64,000 bases of DNA from NCBI GenBank assembly GCA_964035015.1, contig OZ036006.1, positions 8,642,451 to 8,706,450 of the forward strand, given 5' to 3'. This DNA is from Corallium rubrum (lineage: Eukaryota > Cnidaria > Anthozoa > Scleralcyonacea > Coralliidae). The notes below the pieces were generated by a model, which made no database searches, was not told where the DNA came from, and saw only the letters and a program-made list of their open reading frames with translations. Shown piece after piece: positions 47,722 through 59,249 of the stretch. A program made the translations under genes and the position numbers. Each line of letters opens with the position of its first letter. Positions within the stretch are counted from its first letter, which is position 1.

Positions 47722-50372
47722 TTATGAGGTCTAAAATCCCTTGCCGCTCAGCGCTTGTGGCACGAAGTCGTCTAAGTCTGGTTTCGTGTGTGGTGGTTCA
47801 GATGAACAGTGCCTTTGTAAGACCTGTTACATGAAGAACCAAAATTCTGTCGTTGAAGTTATTTCAACAACCGTTTCTGTAGAAACGCAAACTGAGGAGG
47901 ATTTTATCCTAGAAGGTACTGTACAAGTTGACAACATAGACACAATTTTTTCCTCAGAAAATACTGTTCATGTGCCATTGCCATGTGGTGAAAAACTGTA
48001 TATTTTGTAGAAGAAATACAGGATCCTATTGAAAATTCAAGCTCGAATTTCCCTGTGTCAGGTAAGAATATTTTTAAGTATTACCTTAAATTGAAGTATT
48101 TTTTAAGTTAATTTCAAATGAAGAATTTTTGTGTTGTGGCATTTTCTCTTGAAGCAAATGGAAACCCTAATGACAAGTCTCATCTCACCATATCAGATTA
48201 GTGTACTATATCTATCATACAAAAAGGCCCAAATATTTATTTAATGATTTACAGGTAATGATATAACATTGCAACCACTCTACATTGTGACCACAATATT
48301 TGATATGCATATATGTTTAAAATTCATTTTATATTTTTTTTCAGGTGAAGAAATAGTTGGAGAGGTTGGAAATGTGCAGAGGGCATACTTGCAGTATGCA
48401 AGTAAAAAGGAAGGCCTCCCCATTTACAGCCCTGAGCAATTTAAAACATTTTGCATTAAGACAATGGGGCCCCAAATTTATTCGACCTTGTCTTAGCTTG
48501 CATGACAAGTCCCCGTCACACAAAAGAAAGGCAAGGTTTAAATAACAAATGAACAGTTTCTTTAATTTTACAATTATGTTTTGGTTTGTCACAGAAATGT
48601 GCTTTTTTCCAGATTGATAATGGTATTCTTTTAAGATTTTCACACTGCACCAATGAAGGTACATATAAACACCCAAAGAGTTCTTGGTACCAGGTGCTGT
48701 AGTGTTACTGTTGATAGAGCACTTCACAAATTTGCTGCAACAAATTTCCAAAATATTAATTCTGCATTGGATGATGCTATAAAAAATGAAAAATTATTAC
48801 TTTTAATGATCGATGATTACACAACTATTCACTCAGAGACAACCCAATGACCTTAAAACCTCAGAAACTAACAACATGTGTACTATTATTTTTAAGATAT
48901 TTCCTGACATTAAAGCTGTTCATCGACCTCCTCCTCAATTTATTCATAATAAGGAAGGTATTAAGGCATGCAACCTTGCAAATGAAATCTGTTCACCTTG
49001 TTCTATGGTAAAGCTTAGCTATACATTTGCCTCTTGCTCACCTGAATTAACCACATCCTTTTTTGACCCACTGTTAGAGTGCAAGCGCCTTGAAAGTCAT
49101 GATTACTGTGCATCGACAGAAGTTGGAAGTATGAGAAAGTTTAAGAAATATGTTTATTTGGTTGATTTTTTTAAACATCCTTTAAAATCCCAAGATAATT
49201 ACATGGAAGCCTTGCAAAAAGTTTTGATGGTAAACAAGCTGAAAGAATATCTTAGTAAGTTTGTTGTGATTTTCCCTGGTGACCACCCAAGCCAATTTTA
49301 CCCACAGCAAATTATTTATGGAATACTGAGGAAGTACATGGATAATATTGCACATACTGAGCTTGTTCACTTGGAACAACTACTTTCACTAATCCCTATG
49401 ATAGGGCCTTTACACATTGACCTCAATGCTGATGAAGATTTAGTTTTAAATTACCTTCCATTTCTGAAAATTGTGTATAATTTATTATTTTTTCCCAACA
49501 GAGTGCTAGCTGAACATCCTAAGCCATGGAGGATTCAGTTTATTTTGGAGATTGTTTATGGAGGATGGACACTAGTGTTAAAGCCATTTTCCACAAATGC
49601 AAGGATGTACAGTATGGTACTTTACTTAATTTTTTAGACAATTATTGTCCTTTAGTTTTGAGTTCTTACAATATTCTTTTTAAAACTAATAATTTTTCTA
49701 AATATTATGAATCTATTGTAAGAATGTGGATTATGATGTATTGTTTTAGAAGACATCATTATAGGAAGTCCCTTTTGATTTGGCTTTCATTTGTAAAATT
49801 CTGGGAAGGTAACAAATTTTCCAATGGTATATTTAATGTTTTAAAAACCATTTAAATATTATTGATGAATCCGTTGTAGAGTATAGTATGTTCACTCTGT
49901 TATACGTAGACATACAACTGATGGGGCAAGTGATGAAAAGCTGAAAGAAACCATGGAAGCCATTTTTGGCTGTGGTGTCCACCAAGGAAAATTTCGATCA
50001 GTTTTCAGTCCTGCAAAGAATTATGTTTTCAGTCGAGGACGACTGAAATATTTACATACTAGAGTAGCTAAAATATTAGTCTCATTTTTTTCACAAATCT
50101 CTTTAAGTCCAGGTGCATCATATACTCTGCCAAGGGCAAAAGGCCAACCCAAAGACTGCACAATGTTCATTCTTCCTACATTGTTTGGTGTAACACCAGT
50201 TAAAAACTATTTTTTGCCACTTGGGTTCCAGTGTGGACAGCAACCAAATGAGAAAAGATGCTGTGATTATATCTGTACGGTTACCGAAGACACTGACTGG
50301 CATATTTTTGAGGGATGTTGGCATTCTTTCCACTGGCAGTTGAAGGGAACAGGGGTAAGAGTGAGCTTTTGA
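47722..50372 (+). pseudogene. frame-broken gene of a transposon-like cnidarian family (DUF6589-like)
   Basis: Consecutive reading frames on the + strand form one protein with several frame breaks. 47741-48003 has a Cys-rich start (GFVCGGSDEQCLCKTC). A possible splice runs from 48060 to 48345. Next comes AYLQYASKKEGLPIYSPEQF, then DLVLACMTSPRHTKERQ in another frame. 48653-48842 has a LLLLMIDDY motif. 48813-49634 has VVIFPGDHPSQFYPQQIIYG, LIPMIGPLHIDLNADEDLVL and AEHPKPWRIQFILEIVYGGW. Further on are VQYGTLLNFLDNYCPL and, after a frameshift near 49890, HSVIRRHTTDGASDEKL. The end (CCDYIC...FEGCWHSFHW) resembles a zinc-binding tail. I recognise the order from large uncharacterised families in cnidarians and fungi; the DUF6589 label is from memory. 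At least four frame breaks indicate decay, unless unseen splicing explains some. Confidence 0.62.
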
Positions 50373-50379
50373 TTCATGT

Positions 50380-52440
50380 AAAAAATAATTAAAATATAAT
50401 ATTTTTTAAAAATGTAATTAATATGTAAGTTTAGGCTGGGTAAGGCAAATATTAAAATGCTTCTGAATTTATTAAATGTATTGGTATACACATTCTTCTT
50501 TAGCTATTCTTTAGATGTACATATTATATACACTGTAATGTATATTAATATATCAATGTTGTATAAGATAAACAAGTGCTGGATGACTATACAAATATCT
50601 TACTTTTTTATACAATAAAAAAAGTTTACATGTAATTGTACACAAACTTTACTAGTATTTGCCATTTCATAAACTTTATTATACAACTCGGTCACATCGG
50701 GAAAAAAAAGTTAAAACAGTTTGGTTTTCAGTACATATTAGTGATTAGGTTAAGAAACGTGTTAAGCACAAGATAAATTATCGATATAAATACTCAGTAA
50801 GATACAACAGTCTTCCAGCTAGTGTAAAGTTTGTTGAGGTTGGGTTCCGCCGATGGCCTCGGCTGTGTCCGGTACGAGGTTCTTTCAGCCTTTCAAATTT
50901 CAATTTTTTGTAACTAGTTAGTAAATTTGATTACTATAAAGGAATAAAAAAAAGTACCGTGTTGTTTCTGAGCTGGTATGAACACCCGAGTGCCAAACGT
51001 TTACATAAAATTTATCACGGCATTGTGTTCAGCATTTCTACCGTTTCCTGCGCAGACATTTTGCACTCCTATCGAAGAAGTCTCCTTCGATATACTGTTG
51101 TGTATTCGACTGTTGGAATAATCCGTGTTCGAACACAAGAGTTATCAAAGAAAACGCCTTGACTACAAGAGCAGTGCAAGGTCAATGAAAGAACCAAACG
51201 CATTATTTAAAACAAGAATTTTCAGGTTACAATGTCCAGAAGCCATTTCTCGTCAGACGAGTCAATTGTCTCAAAAATGTCAAAAGACCAAATCGCATTT
51301 CAATGCGGGAATTTCTCCTAACCTTTTTTTGGTTGTCAATAAAATAAAAAGTGATGGGAAAATGATCCTAGTGGATTATACCTCTCAACAATTTTTGTGA
51401 TAAATCTCAATTACACATCACAACACTTGCAATTTGTTTTGTAATGTGACACCAAGTTATCTTTTGATATTCCTGTCCGAAAGTGAGCAGTGAATTTCTG
51501 CTTAGATTGGTGGTTAAATTTTAGCTTTCGCGGCTTTTAATGACATCATATTTCAGGTGCAAGGTGGAAAGAGAAACGAACACTATTTTCTGAAATAATT
51601 TGTTTTAAGTTTTTACTCTACAAACGGAATTCCCGTCAGACGACTCGGAAACATTTGTGTGGCGGTTTAAACTACGACGGATGCGAGAATGAAATATATT
51701 CCGCAGACATTGTTGGAAAAGCAACTATTACGATTACTTGGTAATGGACTATCTAAATCCAAATCAACAACACAAAAAAAGAACCCTACCTTTCACGTTT
51801 ATGTGCCGAAAATCTCAAAGCCACTCATCAAATACCAAGCCAAATTTCCCTTTGGTTCAGTGTTATTAACTGGAGTTTCTCTTCGTCCTCGCGCATTTAA
51901 TTGGTCTTCAATACGATCAAACTGCTGTTGATCTCTGTAACATTTTGATAAAGTTTATTGATGTCTACGGTCAATTAACACTTTGTCAACCATGTCCACT
52001 GCATATATTAGTTAGATGTTGATTCTTTTGTAAATGAAGCCGTACTGAACAAATGAAACTCTTCGTTGACGACATCACCAAATTGAAGGCGCAGGAGTCA
52101 TATGACGTCGTGCTGGTTCTACACTAGTTATAATCCTCCAATATTAATGAAACTCATCAAGTGCGAAGTAAACCAATATAGTCGTCCATTTAAACTGATT
52201 TTATAAGATACAACAAAATAATTCTTCAGCGATCACCCATCCAAAAACAAGTTCGAAATTTCAAAAACTAAACACCTCATTTTTCGGCCGCGCGTGAACA
52301 AGGGGATTGTTTACCAGTTTACTAACTAAACAAACTGACCAATCAGACAATAGTTGCCTATGTTCCCACCCCCTACCCCCAAGACAAAATATCCGGCCGT
52401 TTCACGATATGAAGACCGGTAACTAATTTGCTCTGGAATC
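50380..52440. other. no supportable gene
   Basis: It contains short open frames at 51125-51397 (Lys/Ser-rich, 91 residues) and 51689-51928 (80 residues, basic). Neither shows a domain I know nor clear splice partners. The region immediately upstream of YEATS4 (52270-52440) probably holds its promoter; no TATA box is evident. Confidence 0.45.
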
Positions 52441-52444
52441 CAAG

Positions 52445-55400
52445 ATGGCGGCCTTCCCTGTTGACAATTCTCGAGTAAAGGTAAGAAAGCTCGGTGTTTT
52501 CCGCTGAAAAACATGTCTAAAGTTAACCTAACCAAGATTTCGTTATTTCTCAGGGAACAATTATAACCAAACCGATAATATTTGGTAATTTATCGTCGTA
52601 TTTCGGCAAGAAACGCGAGTCGGATGGACACACACATTCATGGACTTGTTACATAAAATCATTTAGCAATGAGGTATGGCGCTTGTTTTGAAAGTGAAAT
52701 CGGATCAGCAGTGAGACGTACAAACCTTGCATGCTGAGTGCTAGCAGAGAATCTTAACTTGCTGCTTATATACCAATATAACTGTCAGTGTTTAACAATA
52801 TTTACTTACTACTCCCCAGGGTGGGGGGAATTGTCAAATTTCCCTCAGTAAAATAGTGTTTTGGTCAAAATACCCCTCCCTAAGTGCTAAAATATAGTAT
52901 TAAGATCATTCTATGTGTCAAAAATCCCGTCCCTTGAGCTGGTCAAGGAAGTCAAATTTCCTTTGTTGGGATATGTTGATCAGTCAATATCCCCCCCTCC
53001 CCCCCTGGGGCTTAACATTGATAGGTGCATAAGTGCAACTCAATACTCAATGAGTCTCCACTCACCCTCACTGAGTATGAGAGTACATTCACTCTAGAGT
53101 GAGTGTAGTCTTATACTCAGTGAGGGTGAGTGGCCATGGAGACAAGGGACCACTCATTGAGTTTGAGCTGTGAGTGGGCCATAGACAACACCGCTGCCAA
53201 ACGTTTGCGCATGTGTGAATTCGCTGAGTAAACATTGCAAGAGATGTGGAAACTAGCCGTGGTGACAACAACCAGACAGTGAAGACTAAGTAAGACTCAA
53301 CTATTCATTTGTGTTTTAAAAAAGGGTAAAGAAAATTACGAAGGGGTAAATTCAAAATATGTTACAATATTGACAAAGAAGCCATGCACAAATTACCTAC
53401 CTTATCTTTTTGGTAGTATGCTTATAATTTTAACTTTTGTGTCGGACACTTGGACAAATCTAAATATTTCAGTGTTTTCCCGCTCTTTTTTGGAGGACAA
53501 GCCTGGGGCAAGCTCAGACGTCGTGCATGCGCAAAACGTTTGGCAGCTGTGTTGCCATAGGCATATTAGGTTGTGGGGAGGAGGGGGGATTGCCCTCCCA
53601 AGATATTTGAAAAAGGAAAATTCAGGCTCTTTCTGCTGGGAATTTCAGGCAATTTCATGGGGTGACCTTTTAGAATACAGGTGTTATACAACATATTTAT
53701 AATCCATTAATTACTGATCACTGTACCTTTAAGATGCTTTTCAAAACTGTGTGCTTTTTTGTTGACAGGATATGTCTTCCTACATAAAGAAAGTACAGTT
53801 CAAGTTACATGAAAGTTATACAAATCCAACAAGAGGTGATGTCTGCAAAATTTATTGAAAAAGACCACCATCAGTGGAAAAAACAGAAACATCGAAGTTG
53901 TCCCACAGCAACATGTTTTCTGGCAGCCTTATTACTGCCATTTGCAGTTGAGCTTGCAGCTTGCTATAAAATTAAGAGGTTGTTTCATCGTTTGAAACCC
54001 TGTGTTCATTGGACTGCAATGTATTGTTGCCAAGGGCACAACATGACGTTACTACGGAGATTTGACAGGGTTTCAATTAGTGATTAATTTGTTATTCGCG
54101 ATTGTGGTGAGTAGATATAAAATATGTCTAGTAAACGATTTAGCAAGGCCAGATGGACATACAGTATAATGTTGGGAAAGCTCTATCATGACTTAAGGAG
54201 AAGCATTATTGATAAGATATTGGAAAACAGTGGAGAAAGAGCAACGGCAATGGTTATAGTAAATTAATCACTAATTAAAACCCTGTCAAAGCTCCATAGC
54301 AACAGCTAAACTGCAAATGGCGGTAACTACTATAATAGACATTTGTCTAGATGAAATACTCAGATAAAGTATGAATTTGCAACCTTAGCTCAGCATCTGA
54401 GCTTCTGTGGCCAAGAGGTTGCAGATTTGATCTCTGTCTGAGCCTCAGAAACTTTTTCTCAGAATTGCTCAGCTTGACAAACAGCTTCCACCGGTTACTG
54501 CATCTCATATGCAAACGCTGCCACTTAGGAAGATGCATGACTATGAATTTGCAACCTTAACTTTCCATCTGAGTCTCAGTAGTTCAATAGTTAGAGCATT
54601 TTGCTTATTAGAAGGTTACAGGTTGAATCTCAGTTGAAAGAGTTTCTAAGTATACTGGAGCTTCTCAAACACCCACCGAACATCTGTTACATTACACCAA
54701 GTTCACACATCATATCATTCTCACTATCACTTAATAAACTACTGTCAGTATATTCATATTTGTTTAATTTCTCCATGCAGTGATTACTAAACCTCCATAT
54801 GAAGTAAATGAAACTGGATGGGGTGAATTTGAAATACAGATTAAAGTGCACTTTATGGATCCTTTGGAAAGACCTGTAAGAACAATACACTGTAAACACT
54901 CACGCCTGTATTCTAAAGGCTCACACTCAATGAGTGGTCCCTCACACTCAATAAGTGCAGCTCAACACTCAATGAGTCTCCACTCACCCTCACTGAGTAT
55001 GAGACTACACTCACTCTCTAAACACCATTCAATTGAATGGTTGGAGAGTGAGTGTAGTCTTGCTGAGTGTTGAGTTGCACTTATTGAGTGTGAGGGACCA
55101 CTCATTGAGTGAGTGAGCTTTTAGAATACAGGCATCAGAGTTTCAAAAGTTTTCCTAGGTGCTTCAAATAATGAGGAGCTGCAGTCCTTGTGACTCTGAC
55201 TTCCACACAATACATGGATCGCGAATGTCAACTGCACATCAGAATGACACGTTCTGAGTCGGGATAAAACTTATTTCAATTTATAACATTAGGCTGAGGA
55301 ATTCAGTACAGTGAGTTCAGAAATATAAATGCAAATGAAAACTGCAGCTTTAGCCTGATGTTATAAAGTTAATTAAGTTTTATCCCAACTCAGAACGCGT

Positions 55401-58400
55401 CATTCTGTTGCGCAGTTGACATTCGCGATCCATGTATAGAAGTTAACCCCTCCCTTAGTAATATTAATCTTTTTTATTCCTCCCTGTTAGGTCACGCTTT
55501 ATCATCTTCTTAAATTGTTTCAAACAGAAGCTGCTTTGGCATCAGGGAAGAAAAATTTGGTTTCAGAATACTATGATGAAGTTGTAAGTGAAGAATAAAG
55601 CAAAGTGTCCCCAAGTAGTACATGTGATAGCTGTAATAGTAATGGTACAGTCATAGTGGTGGCTGGCTGTACTATTATTGTTATTACTATTACAGCTATA
55701 GTATAGTATAGTATAGTATAGTATAGTATAGTATAGTATAGTATAGCATAGCATAGTATAGTATAGTATAGTATAGTATAGTATAGTATAGTATAGTATA
55801 GTATAGTATAGTATAGTAATGGTACAGTGAGTGGTGAGTGTACTGTTACTATTACAAGTATAGTATAGTACAGTATAGTATAGTATAGTATAGTATAGTA
55901 TAGTATAGTATAGTATAGTATAGTATAGTGTATAGTATAGTGTATAGTATAGTATAATGTAGTATAGTATAGTATAGTATAGTATAGTATAGTATAGTGT
56001 AGTATAGTAGTGTAGTATAGTATAGTATAGTATAGTATAGTGTATAGTATAGTATAGTATAGTATAGTGTATAGTATAGTGTATAGTATAGTGTATAGTA
56101 TAGTATACTACTGTATAGTATAGTATAGTATAGTATAGTATAGTATAGTATAGTATAGTATAGTATAGTATAGTGTATAGTATAGTGTATAGTATAGTAT
56201 AATGTAGTGTAGTATAGTATAGTATAGTATAGTGTATAGTATAGTATAGTATAGTATAGTGTATAGTATAGTGTATAGTATAGTGTATAGTATAGTATAC
56301 TACTGTATAGTATAGTATAGTATAGTATAGTATAGTATAGTATAGTATAGTATATAGTATAGTACAGTATAGTACAGTACAGTACAGTACAGTACAGTAC
56401 AGTGCAGTATAGTATAGTATAGTATAGTATAGTATAGTATAGTATGGTATAGTATGGTATAGTATAGTAATGGTACAGTGATAGTGGTGGCTGTACTATT
56501 ACAGCTATAGTATAGTATGGTACACTACAGTATAGTATAGTATAGTATAGTATAGTATAGTATAGTATAGTATAGTATAGTATAGTATGGTATAGTATGG
56601 TATAGTATAGTATAGTATATTGTGAAATTCATTACTAATTCATGAGTTTTGCAGCCAATCCAATTTCAGAAATTATGTCACATGTATACCCCTGTAAACC
56701 CCATACAGACTAAGACCAATGATGCTAATTAGTTACAACCACTAGAGGATGTATACTCTTCTGATACAACCACTAGTGCTTGTAACTAATTAGCATCTCA
56801 ATATCCCAAAGGGATTTTTACTATTCATTCATTTCACAACTGAAGTTGTTTACAACACTCGTGTCCTTGTTGTACTGAATATACAATCACTCGCCTTCGG
56901 CTCGTGATTGTATATTCAATACAACACAGCTGCTCATGTTGTAAACATTACTTAAAACACTGATTAATAATTCATGAAGAAAACACAAAAGAAATCATGA
57001 CCGCGAAGGAGGTTGTATATCTGATACAAACCACACGTGGTTGTATCACATATACAACCACTAGTGGTTGTATATCAGGTCACTATCTCCGCTCTAAAAC
57101 ATTGAAATTGAGCTTTTTCTGAATTAATCTGAACAAATATTACTCATATTAACATCAAAGACTCGGCGTGTTTTAAGCTGTTTACAACATTCGCGTCCGT
57201 GTTGTATCGAATATATAATCACTCGCCTTCGGCTCGTGATTGTATATTTTCGATACAACACAGCCACTCGTGTTGTAAACATTACGTATAGTGTAGTACA
57301 GTATTAATAGTAATGGTATGGTATGGTATAGTAATGGTACAGTGAGTGGTGGCTGTACCATTATATACTATTACAGCTATAGTAATGGTATAGTGATGGT
57401 GGTGATAATGGCAACAATAGTAAATAGTGGTGATGGTTGCTGATATAGTTTGGTGATAGTAATGGTATTACAAAAGTGCAAAACTTTCCCCACCATACCA
57501 TTAAAATATGAATCTCACCCACCTGGCCTGCAAAACCCAGCTCCAGGTAGTAACATATATTTTCATGGCATGTGCATTTAAACTTCCCCCTGCAGATATT
57601 TCAAGATCCAACCCAGATGATGCACCAATGTCTGCTCAGTGCCAGACAACTACCATTTAGCAAACAAGACACTGATTGTAAGTGGAAACTGCTATTATAC
57701 TTACTTATCCTACTTTAAACCTACTTATCCTATTTTAGACCTATTATCCTAATTTAACCCTACTTTTCCTAACTTAGACCTATTTTAACCCTACTTATCC
57801 TACTTTAAACCTACTTATCCTATTTTAGACCTATTATCCTAATTTAACCCTACTTATCCTAACTTAGACCTATTTTAACCCTACTTATCCTACTTCAAAC
57901 CTATCCCATTTTAGACCTATTATCGTAATTTAACCCTACTTATCCTAACTTAGACCTATTTTAACCCTACTTATCCTGCTTTAAACCTATCCCATTTTAA
58001 ACCTATTATCCTAATTTAACCCTACTTATCCTACCTTAGACCTATTTTAACCGTACTTATTCTACTTTAAACCTACTTATCCTACTTTAAACCTATTTAT
58101 CATACTTTAAACCTATTTATCCTATTTTAGACCTGCTTATCCTAACTTAGACCCACTTATCCCACCTTAGACCCATTTATCCTCCCAAGACCAACAGTAC
58201 AAATGTTATTGGGTGTAAATAATATCAATTTTAAAATTTTATTTTCAGGGGCTGAGAAAGAGAAAAAGACATTGGATTCTTTTTCACATGCTGGTCAAAA
58301 GATCGATAGAGAGATCAATGAACTAAAGGAACGTCTTAAAGCAAGCAAGGATGCTATTCATCACTTTCAAAAAGAAATACAAAGAGTTGAGAAAGAGCAG

Positions 58401-58445
58401 GAGGAGGAGACAAAATTGCCAACTGTCAGTGGAAGTATGGCTTGA
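52445..58445 (+). CDS. YEATS4: YEATS domain protein 4 (GAS41)
   Basis: Seven exons: 52445-52480, 52554-52673, 53769-53835, 54781-54875, 55491-55583, 57596-57677 and 58249-58445. They join in consistent phase with AG/GT borders to give 229 residues (human about 227). The YEATS domain spans roughly residues 14-140: [75 protein letters not shown] and [14 protein letters not shown]. The aromatic acyl-lysine cage is kept (Tyr69 in HESY, Trp88 in GWG). Residues about 165-225 form the coiled coil ([20 protein letters not shown]) used for dimerisation and complex binding. The protein is a nuclear acetyl-lysine reader, a shared subunit of the SRCAP and TIP60/NuA4 complexes that deposit H2A.Z. Poly(A) signal at 58736. 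Introns hold several repeats. Intact. Confidence 0.97.
53185..53554. mobile_element. complete AACACCGCTGCCAAACG element with 6-bp TSD
   Basis: The ends ACAACACCGCTGCCAAACGT and the complement ACGTTTGGCAGCTGTGTTG are flanked by CCATAG on both sides (53179-53184 and 53555-53560). The interior, about 330 bp, is shared with the truncated copy at 21521-21860. It lies in YEATS4 intron 2, inside an older TGAGT-palindrome element whose right end (CTTTTAGAATACAGG) is at 53667-53681. Confidence 0.85.
54905..55132. mobile_element. TGAGT-palindrome fold-back element in YEATS4 intron 4
   Basis: The ends are CCTGTATTCTAAAGGCTCAC and the complement GTGAGCTTTTAGAATACAGG. The arms carry CACTCAATGAGTGGTCCCTC and GAGGGACCACTCATTGAGTG, with a centre at the AATTGAATGG region near 55030. 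A related interrupted copy occupies about 53020-53682 in intron 2. Confidence 0.88.
55683..56620. repeat. (TATAG)n microsatellite block in YEATS4 intron 5
   Basis: About 900 bp of TATAG pentamers with GTATAGTGTATAG, TACAG and TATGG variants. It is interrupted twice by TAATGGTACAGTGA...GTACTATTAC segments (about 55817-55858 and 56467-56510), so the block itself has an internal larger periodicity. The tail reappears weakly at 57284-57400. Confidence 0.95.
56850..57282. repeat. paired palindromes around TCACTCGCCTTCGGCTCGTGA
   Basis: Two related hairpins, 56850-56948 and 57179-57282, each have ATACAATCACTCGCCTTCGG and its complement (GCTCGTGATTGTATATT) flanked by GTTGTA/TACAAC arms. An inner palindrome around CAACCACTAGTGGTTGTATA lies at 57046-57074. 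It is similar in design to the fold-back at 16130-16560. Confidence 0.82.
57690..58195. repeat. CCTACTTATCCTACTTTAAA minisatellite in YEATS4 intron 6
   Basis: Tandem degenerate units of about 13-17 bp such as ACCTACTTATCCTACTTTAA and TTTTAGACCTATTATCCTAA. The array ends about 50 bases before the final exon. The pyrimidine-rich unit may blend into the polypyrimidine tract. Confidence 0.93.
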
Positions 58446-58735
58446 AGAATACGAGTCTGACAAGTCCATCGGACGAAGATTAAAAGGGGTTGAAAAAAAA
58501 AAAGCAGGAAGGAAAGACAAAATTACCAGCTGTTACTGCAAGTATGGGTTGAAGAATATGAATCTTACAGTCCATTGGATAAGTAAAACACAAGAAACAA
58601 AGATTCTATTGAATATTTGTGAAAAGAAATACATACAAAGGATTGAAAAAGAACATGAAAAACCAAGTGACTAAAATGCCATTGTCAGTCAGTGGAAATA
58701 TGGCTTGAAGAACATGAATCATATTTACTCACTGG

Positions 58736-58741
58736 AATAAA
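58736..58741 (+). terminator. poly(A) signal of YEATS4
   Basis: AATAAA 291 bases after the YEATS4 stop codon, in ACTGGAATAAACTGTG. Confidence 0.6.
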
Positions 58742-58984
58742 CTGTGTGGAAGTTACTGTATAAATTATGAAAAACAGAACAGTTAGATTCAAAAAAATAT
58801 TATATTTTAAATACTCATTAATGAATGGCTTAGTTCCTTCTAAATCAGGCACATCATCATCCTAGTTTAGTAAATTGAATGAAAAGTTTATTAAACTTTT
58901 CATTCAATTTACTCACTGCTAAAATAGCTAATTAAAAAGTAAACCTATTTAACTACACTATTAACAATATGTTATTAATAATTA

Positions 58985-59030
58985 TTATTATGGCGGTCAT
59001 GGCGGTCGGTCATGGCGGTCGGTCATGGCT
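58985..59030. repeat. GGCGGTC(GGTC)ATGGC direct repeats upstream of the RT ORF
   Basis: About three and a half copies of GGCGGTCGGTCAT about 220 bases before the reverse transcriptase ATG. They could be part of the retroelement 5' UTR or its target. Confidence 0.7.
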
Positions 59031-59249
59031 TGAGTTTTAAACTTCAAAACCTACGCTTAAAGGTTTGCTAAGAATAGTCCGGAGGAAGAACAAAAAAGGA
59101 GGGTATACGTTTTAGAAATCCTGTATTCGAACAGAACAGAATAGAAGAAGAAAGAGTTTACTGAAATAGAAACCTGACCGCCAAATATAAACTTCAGTTT
59201 CCTATATATTTTCTAAACGTAATTTCGAGCTCGGTTTGATTCGGAAGAT

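Noticed and set aside
51125..51931. Two small basic ORFs upstream of YEATS4
   Set aside because: No domain, no splice partners and ordinary length for chance frames in this base composition.
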